Positions 59,517 to 64,000 of a stretch of 64,000 nt of DNA are shown one piece after another. A program made the position numbers and the translations under genes. Each line of letters opens with the position of its first letter. Positions within the stretch are counted from its first letter, which is position 1. The notes below the pieces were generated by a model. It worked only from the letters and a program-made list of their open reading frames with translations. It was not told where the DNA came from and did not search any database. Source of the stretch: Zhengella sp020637775 (GTDB lineage: Bacteria; Pseudomonadota; Alphaproteobacteria; Rhizobiales; Rhizobiaceae); the NCBI RefSeq assembly GCF_041397485.1, contig NZ_JAWKWO010000001.1, positions 1,116,001-1,180,000 on the forward strand, given 5' to 3'.

Positions 59517-61157
59517 TCACAGGGCGCGCGCCCCCTCGCGCAGGCGGAACTTCTGGATCTTGCCCGTCGACGTTTTCGGAATTTCCGAAAAGATCACCTG
59601 TTTGGGGCATTTGAAGCGCGCCAGCAATTCCCGGCAATGGTCGATGATCTCGGCCTCGCTCGCGCTCTTGCCCGGCTTCAGTTCCACATAGGCCACCGGG
59701 GTCTCGCCCCATTTCTCGTCCGGCTTGGCCACCACCGCGCAAGCTGCGACCGCCGGGTGCTTGTAAAGCGCGTCCTCCACCTCGATGGAGGAAATGTTCT
59801 CGCCGCCGGAAATGATGATGTCCTTGGACCGGTCCTTGAGCTGGATATAGCCGTCCGGGTGCATCACGCCGAGATCCCCGGAATGGAACCAGCCGCCACC
59901 GAAGGCCTCCGCGCTCGCTTCCGGGTTTTTCAGATAGCCCTTCATCACGATATTGCCGCGGAACATCACCTCGCCGATAGTCTCGCCGTCATGCGGCACC
60001 TCTGCCATGGTTTCCGGATCGCGCACGCTCAGCCCCTCCAGCGCCGCGTAGCGCACGCCCTGGCGCGCCTTCTTTGCCGTGCGCGCACCCTTTTCGAGAT
60101 CGTTCCACTCGCCCTTCCACTCATTGACGACCGCCGGCCCGTAGGTCTCTGTCAGCCCGTAGAGATGGGTCACTGCGAAGCCGGCGTCCGCCATGCCCGA
60201 CAGCACGGCTTCCGGCGGCGGCGCGGCGGCGGTGTTGAAGGTGACGGTCTGCGGGAACGCGCGCTTGTCCTCCTCGGCCGCATTGATCAGCGTCGACATG
60301 ACGATCGGCGCGCCGCAAAGCGTGGTCACGCCCTCGTCGGCAATGGCGTCATACATGGCTCTCGCCCGCACCCAGCGCAGGCAGACATGGGTGGAGGCAG
60401 TCACCGCCAGCGTCCACGGAAAGCACCAGCCGTTGCAGTGGAACATAGGCAGCGTCCAGAGATAGACCGAGTGCTGGCCCATGCCCGAATGGATGGTGTT
60501 GGTATAGGCCATCAGCGCGGCGCCGCGATGATGATAGACCACCCCCTTGGGATTGCCTGTCGTGCCGGACGTGTAGTTCAGTGAAATCGCATCCCATTCG
60601 TCCTCGGGCATTTCCCAGGCAAAGGCGGCATCGCCGGAGGCGACGAAATCGTCATAGTCGAGCGAGCCGATGCGCTCGCCCTTGGGATAGGGCGCGTCGC
60701 CGGGATAGTCCGGATCGTCATAGTCGATGACCAGCGGCTGCACCTTCGCGATCTTCAGCGCCTCGGCCACCACGCCGGAAAACTCCCGGTCCACGATCAG
60801 GACCTTCGATTCGGCATGGTCGAGCTGGAAGGCGATGATGGCTGCGTCGAGCCGGGTGTTGAGCGAGTGCAGCACGGCCCTGACCATCGGCACGCCGAAA
60901 TGCGCCTCCAGCATCGGCGGCGTGTTGGACAGCATCACGGAGACGGTGTCGCCCTTGCCGATTCCCCTCGAACGCAGCGCGGAAGCCAGTTTCAGCGAAC
61001 GCTCCCAGAACCGGCCATAGGAAATGCGCTGGCTGCCATGCACGATGGCCGTGTGGTCGGGAAAGGTCTTCGCCGCGCGCTCCAGATAGGTCAGCGGCGT
61101 CAACGGCTGGTAATTGGCCTGGTTCTTGTCCAGGTCGCGGTCATAGGCACTGGCCAT
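59517..61157 (-). CDS. Acyl-CoA synthetase (AMP-binding, DmdB/long-chain ligase-like)
   Basis: A 546-residue ANL-family ligase that activates a carboxylic acid as acyl-AMP and then acyl-CoA. The P-loop is LNYTSGTTGNPKGVVYHHRG, the A5 motif is HLYGLTETYGPA, A7 is GWFHSGDLGVMHPDGY, and A8/A10 are RSKDIIISGGENISS and PKTSTGKIQKFRLR with the catalytic Lys. The opening NYQPLTPLTYLERAAKTFPD is common to the methylmercaptopropionate/medium-chain group (DmdB-like). The precise acid is not known. The gene is alone on the minus strand. Confidence 0.88.
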   Translation of the reverse strand: MASAYDRDLDKNQANYQPLTPLTYLERAAKTFPDHTAIVHGSQRISYGRFWERSLKLASALRSRGIGKGDTVSVMLSNTPPMLEAHFGVPMVRAVLHSLNTRLDAAIIAFQLDHAESKVLIVDREFSGVVAEALKIAKVQPLVIDYDDPDYPGDAPYPKGERIGSLDYDDFVASGDAAFAWEMPEDEWDAISLNYTSGTTGNPKGVVYHHRGAALMAYTNTIHSGMGQHSVYLWTLPMFHCNGWCFPWTLAVTASTHVCLRWVRARAMYDAIADEGVTTLCGAPIVMSTLINAAEEDKRAFPQTVTFNTAAAPPPEAVLSGMADAGFAVTHLYGLTETYGPAVVNEWKGEWNDLEKGARTAKKARQGVRYAALEGLSVRDPETMAEVPHDGETIGEVMFRGNIVMKGYLKNPEASAEAFGGGWFHSGDLGVMHPDGYIQLKDRSKDIIISGGENISSIEVEDALYKHPAVAACAVVAKPDEKWGETPVAYVELKPGKSASEAEIIDHCRELLARFKCPKQVIFSEIPKTSTGKIQKFRLREGARAL

Positions 61158-61262
61158 CGTCTCGTTTCCTCCCGGCAGAAGACGGATATTCCTGATCGCA
61201 ATTAAACAGCCGCCATGCCACCTGCCAAGCGGGCACGTGGCAGACCTTCGTCCGATGGCCTA

Positions 61263-62033
61263 TCAGGTCAGCAGCGCGCTCACCCCGTCATGGATCAGCT
61301 TGGCCGCAACGATGGCCACCATCGTGTAGGTGAAGGGGTAGAAGACTTCGGGCTTCATCCGCTTGACCAGCCAGGCGCCGGCCAGCGTGGCCAGCGGCGC
61401 GAAGGGCATCAGCACCGCCGACGCCGCCAGGTTCTGTGCGCTGAACTCGCCCAGCAGGAAATAGGGCAGCACCTTCACCGCGTTGACGATGGCGAAATAG
61501 ATCACCGACGTGCCGGTATAGGTGCGCGGATGCAGGCCGAGCGGCAGCGCGTACATCTGGAAGGGTGGCCCGCCGGCATGGGCGACGAAACTGGTATAGC
61601 CCGAGACCATGCCCCAGAACGCGCCACGCGCCCGGCTGGGCGGCTTTTCAGGCGAGGCCTTGCGCAGCTTCAGCCAGAACCAGCGCCCGGCAAACAGCGC
61701 GGCGATCAACCCGATGATCAGCTTGACCATGTCGGTTGAAACGGCCGCCGCCAGCCACCAGCCGATCGCGATGCCGACCATCGCCCCCGGCAGCATGTAG
61801 AAAAGCGTCTGCGTGTGCCGGTAGCCGCGCCATGTCCACAGCGAAACCATGTCCATCAGGATGAGGATGGGCAGCATGATCGCCGCCGCCTGCACCGGCG
61901 CCAGCACCAGCGTCATCATCGGCACGCCGATCAGCGCCGTCGCCCCGCCGAGCCCGCCCTTCGACAACCCCACCAGCAGGACCGCCGGAATGCAGGCGGT
62001 ATAGAACCATGGATCGGTGAGAAGATCTTGCAT
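61263..62033 (-). CDS. TauE/SafE-family permease (intact)
   Basis: A 256-residue membrane protein with about eight helices. The first repeat has ACIPAVLLVGLSKGGLGGAT, the second has GYTSFVAHAGGPPFQMYALP, both of the G-GG-P pattern of the family. It may export sulfite, sulfoacetate or another anion. It is the second TauE/SafE gene in the window; the first (57810-58612) is broken. The ATG at 62033 gives the usual length; a reading from 62351 adds an unlikely N-terminus. Confidence 0.85.
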   Translation of the reverse strand: MQDLLTDPWFYTACIPAVLLVGLSKGGLGGATALIGVPMMTLVLAPVQAAAIMLPILILMDMVSLWTWRGYRHTQTLFYMLPGAMVGIAIGWWLAAAVSTDMVKLIIGLIAALFAGRWFWLKLRKASPEKPPSRARGAFWGMVSGYTSFVAHAGGPPFQMYALPLGLHPRTYTGTSVIYFAIVNAVKVLPYFLLGEFSAQNLAASAVLMPFAPLATLAGAWLVKRMKPEVFYPFTYTMVAIVAAKLIHDGVSALLT

Positions 62034-62226
62034 GCGATGTCCGTTGACGGTCAGGAGCGCCCGGCGCGGAGGTGGCGGGGCTTGTTCCATCCTTAGCCGG
62101 TCGCGGCGCGCTTGGCGACAGCCGGGGCGAATTCCGCCAAAGCGCCGCCGGGCCTTGCACCGCTGCCCAATTGCGACCATTTTCTCCCGCCAATCGGAAA
62201 CCGTCACCAACAGGACGCATACAATC

Positions 62227-62889
62227 ATGCCGCACACGACGCCGGACAACCGCTGCCGCCTCGTTCTCATCGCCCCGGACATCGCCGATGACGACGCATT
62301 CGCCGCAGCCATCGCCGATGCGCTGTCGGGCGGCGACGTCGCCTCGCTCATCCTGCCGGCCTACGGGCTCGCCGAAGCCGCCTTCCAGGCCCGCTGCAAG
62401 CGCGTCGTGCCCCTGGCACAGGAAAAGGGCGTGGCCGTGATGATCGTCGACGACACCCGCACCGCCGGCCGCGTCAATGCCGACGGCGTTCACCTCGAAA
62501 ACGCCCGGGCCACCATGGCCGAGACCGCCGAGCGTTTCGATGACAAGCTGATGCTGGGCGTCGGCGGGGCCAAGACGCGCCACGACGCGCTTGAACTCGG
62601 CGAGGCCCGGCCGGACTACATCTTCTTCGGCCGCATCGGCTACGACACCGGCGCCGAGGCCCACCACCGCAACCTTGCGCTTGGCGAATGGTGGGCCGAG
62701 ATGGTCACCCTGCCCTGCATCGTCATGGGCGGCGCCTCCATCGAAAGCGCGGCGGCCGTGGCTGCCACCCGCGCCGATTTCGTTGCCCTTTGCGCCGCGG
62801 TCTTTGCCGGTCCGCTGAAACCCGGCGAGGCCGTGGCCAGGACAAATGCCCTGCTCGACGAAACTGCACCGGAACTGGATGCCGCATGA
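62227..62889 (+). CDS. ThiE-like thiamine phosphate synthase family protein
   Basis: A 220-residue TIM-barrel protein. It starts RLVLIAPDIADDDAFAAAIA and has VAVMIVDDTRTAGRVNADGV followed by HLENARATMAE, GVGGAKTRHDALELGEARPD and YIFFGRIG, with VMGGASIESAAAVAATRAD as the phosphate loop. These match the ThiE/TenI family, although the pyrophosphate-binding residues differ from classic ThiE (the usual GDxHLG is GVHLEN here), so a non-thiamine role or a degenerate paralogue is possible. The stop overlaps the next gene's start (ATGA). It is divergent from the TauE/SafE gene. Confidence 0.7.
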   Translation: MPHTTPDNRCRLVLIAPDIADDDAFAAAIADALSGGDVASLILPAYGLAEAAFQARCKRVVPLAQEKGVAVMIVDDTRTAGRVNADGVHLENARATMAETAERFDDKLMLGVGGAKTRHDALELGEARPDYIFFGRIGYDTGAEAHHRNLALGEWWAEMVTLPCIVMGGASIESAAAVAATRADFVALCAAVFAGPLKPGEAVARTNALLDETAPELDAA

Positions 62890-63869
62890 TACGCGCCGCC
62901 GCCCTTGCCTTCGCTCTTCTGGCCGCCGCGCCGGCCATGGCCGCTGGCGAAAGGGCGGAGAAGGTTCTGCCGTCCCTGGCAGACCGTGTGGCAGGTGAAA
63001 CGGGCACGCCCGATGACGTCAATCCCCAGCGCTTCGGCCAGCATCCTGCCGACAAGGCCTTCGGTGCCTTCCAGCGCGGCCTCTACATCACGGCTCTCAA
63101 TCTCGCCCGTCCGCTGGCCGAGAAGGGCGACGCGGCCGCCCAGACCCTCGTCGCCGAAATCCTTTCCCGCGGGCTTGGCGTGGCGCGAGCCTCGGAAGAG
63201 GCCGCGAAATGGTATGTGGAGGCCGCCAGGGGCGGCAATCCGGAGGCGAAATTCCAGTACGCCCTGCTGCTGCTGGACGGCAAGTATGTCGCGAAGGACC
63301 GCGACGAGGCCTTCCGCCTGATGGGCGAAGCCGCCGCCGCCGGCAATGCGCTGGCCCGCTTCAACTACGCCCAGATGATCGTCGACGAGAAGCCCGGCCC
63401 GTCCGGGCTGGCCGAAGCGGCCGAATGGTACGAGCGTGCCGCCCGTCAGGGTCTGCCGGATGCGCAATATGCCATCGCCATGATCCTTGCGCAGGGCAAT
63501 GCCGGCCGCGACCGGGACGAGGCGACCGCGCGCAAATGGCTGGAACTCGCTGCCCGCGGCGGTTTCGACACCGCCATGTTCGACCTGGCCGTGTGGATGG
63601 TGGAAGGCCGTGGCGGCGAGCGGGACTATGAAGCCAGCTTCCTCTGGATGCGCAACGCGGCCAAATCCGGCAATGTCGCTGCCCAGAACGGCCTCGCCAA
63701 GCTCTACCGGATGGGGTTGGGCACCGAAGGCGATTCCATCGAGGCCGCCGCATGGTACATTCTGGCGCGCCGCGCCGGGCTCGATGACCCGGAGATGAAC
63801 GTCTTTCTCGACGGGCTGACCCGTGAGCAGATGAAGAAGGCCATCGAGCGGGCAAACCGGCTGCGATAG
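62886..63869 (+). CDS. Sel1-like repeat protein, secreted
   Basis: A 327-residue protein with a signal peptide (MIRAAALAFALLAAAPAMAA). It has about six Sel1/TPR-like repeats, for example EEAAKWYVEAARGGNPEAKF, AEAAEWYERAARQGLPDAQY and EATARKWLELAARGGFDTAM. Sel1 proteins act as scaffolds for protein interaction in the periplasm or outside. The ATG overlaps the stop of the ThiE-like gene, so both come from one transcript. A shared biochemical role is not obvious. Confidence 0.85.
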   Translation: MIRAAALAFALLAAAPAMAAGERAEKVLPSLADRVAGETGTPDDVNPQRFGQHPADKAFGAFQRGLYITALNLARPLAEKGDAAAQTLVAEILSRGLGVARASEEAAKWYVEAARGGNPEAKFQYALLLLDGKYVAKDRDEAFRLMGEAAAAGNALARFNYAQMIVDEKPGPSGLAEAAEWYERAARQGLPDAQYAIAMILAQGNAGRDRDEATARKWLELAARGGFDTAMFDLAVWMVEGRGGERDYEASFLWMRNAAKSGNVAAQNGLAKLYRMGLGTEGDSIEAAAWYILARRAGLDDPEMNVFLDGLTREQMKKAIERANRLR

Positions 63870-64000
63870 GCGTGGGCAGCCCGCTTGCCGCACGGGCCAC
63901 TCTTGCCTCGCGCCCCGTTTTGTGGTCTTGGAGCGCCGGAACAGACCGGCCGCGCGCGGTTTCGGCGCGCCTATCTCCAGACGGCAGCCCGCCCAGGGGA
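63870..64000. other. Right-edge region without a recognised gene
   Basis: No reliable coding signal was seen in the last 131 bp on either strand. The tract near 63950-63970 is very GC-rich with short GCGCGC inverted repeats but no T-run. Confidence 0.4.

Noticed and set aside
62227..62889. Naming the ThiE-like gene thiE
   Set aside because: The expected pyrophosphate-binding text is altered and no other thiamine gene or TPP riboswitch is nearby, so the symbol was left out.

Overview
The window comes from a high-GC alphaproteobacterium, most likely a member of the Hyphomicrobiales (Rhizobiales). The reasons are the rhizobial housekeeping order ruvCAB / ybgC-tolQRAB-pal-cpoB-tilS-ftsH-glmM, a serC-serA operon with an alphaproteobacterial serC leader RNA, a sigma-32 gene carrying the RpoH box, Omp31-type outer membrane proteins, an RcdA-like (DUF1465) protein, and perfect CtrA-type boxes (TTAA-N7-TTAAC). 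No insertion sequence, prophage, CRISPR array or rRNA was seen. One tRNA, tRNA-Glu(CTC), is present.

Layout. Positions 1-14.5 kb form a catabolic island for an N-heterocycle, probably a purine-like compound. It holds a BMP-type (nucleoside/purine) ABC transporter with a partial formamidase gene, and a four-gene operon of an IPNS-like 2OG-Fe(II) oxygenase, an 8-oxoguanine-deaminase-type amidohydrolase, a quinone-reductase-like flavoprotein and a small zinc nucleobase deaminase. It also holds an NMT1/SsuA-type ABC transporter translationally coupled to a second amidohydrolase, two further IPNS-like oxygenases and an alpha/beta hydrolase. Positions 14.7-18.9 kb encode a large autotransporter with four exactly 155-residue repeats. 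Positions 19-27.3 kb hold a RidA-like protein, an FkbM methyltransferase and an IclR-linked cluster (TRAP transporter, SDR dehydrogenase, FAD-dependent dehydrogenase).

From 27.8 to 44.5 kb the content is mostly core: tRNA-Glu, rluD, rpoH, purA, serA-serC, two outer membrane protein paralogues, glmM and ftsH. From 44.6 to 51.8 kb lies the tilS-cpoB-pal-tolBARQ-ybgC envelope operon. Positions 51.9-55.4 kb carry four extracytoplasmic genes (GH5 hydrolase, PPC-like protein, lipoprotein, L,D-transpeptidase) placed between ybgC and ruvB. Positions 55.5-63.9 kb hold ruvBAC, a frameshifted TauE/SafE permease, rcdA, an acyl-CoA synthetase, an intact TauE/SafE permease, a ThiE-like protein and a Sel1-repeat protein.

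Two themes stand out. First, the 1-14.5 kb island combines three IPNS-like oxygenases, three deaminase-type hydrolases, a formamidase and two uptake systems in a way that suggests an undescribed degradation route. Second, CtrA-type sites sit upstream of rcdA, upstream of both outer membrane protein genes at nearly the same distance, in weaker form upstream of tolQ, and upstream of a predicted small RNA (about 59304-59407, minus strand). That RNA would have two hairpins, an unpaired anti-Shine-Dalgarno stretch and a strong intrinsic terminator. It is the best candidate here for an undescribed regulatory element. All calls come from reading the sequence; no database search was run.
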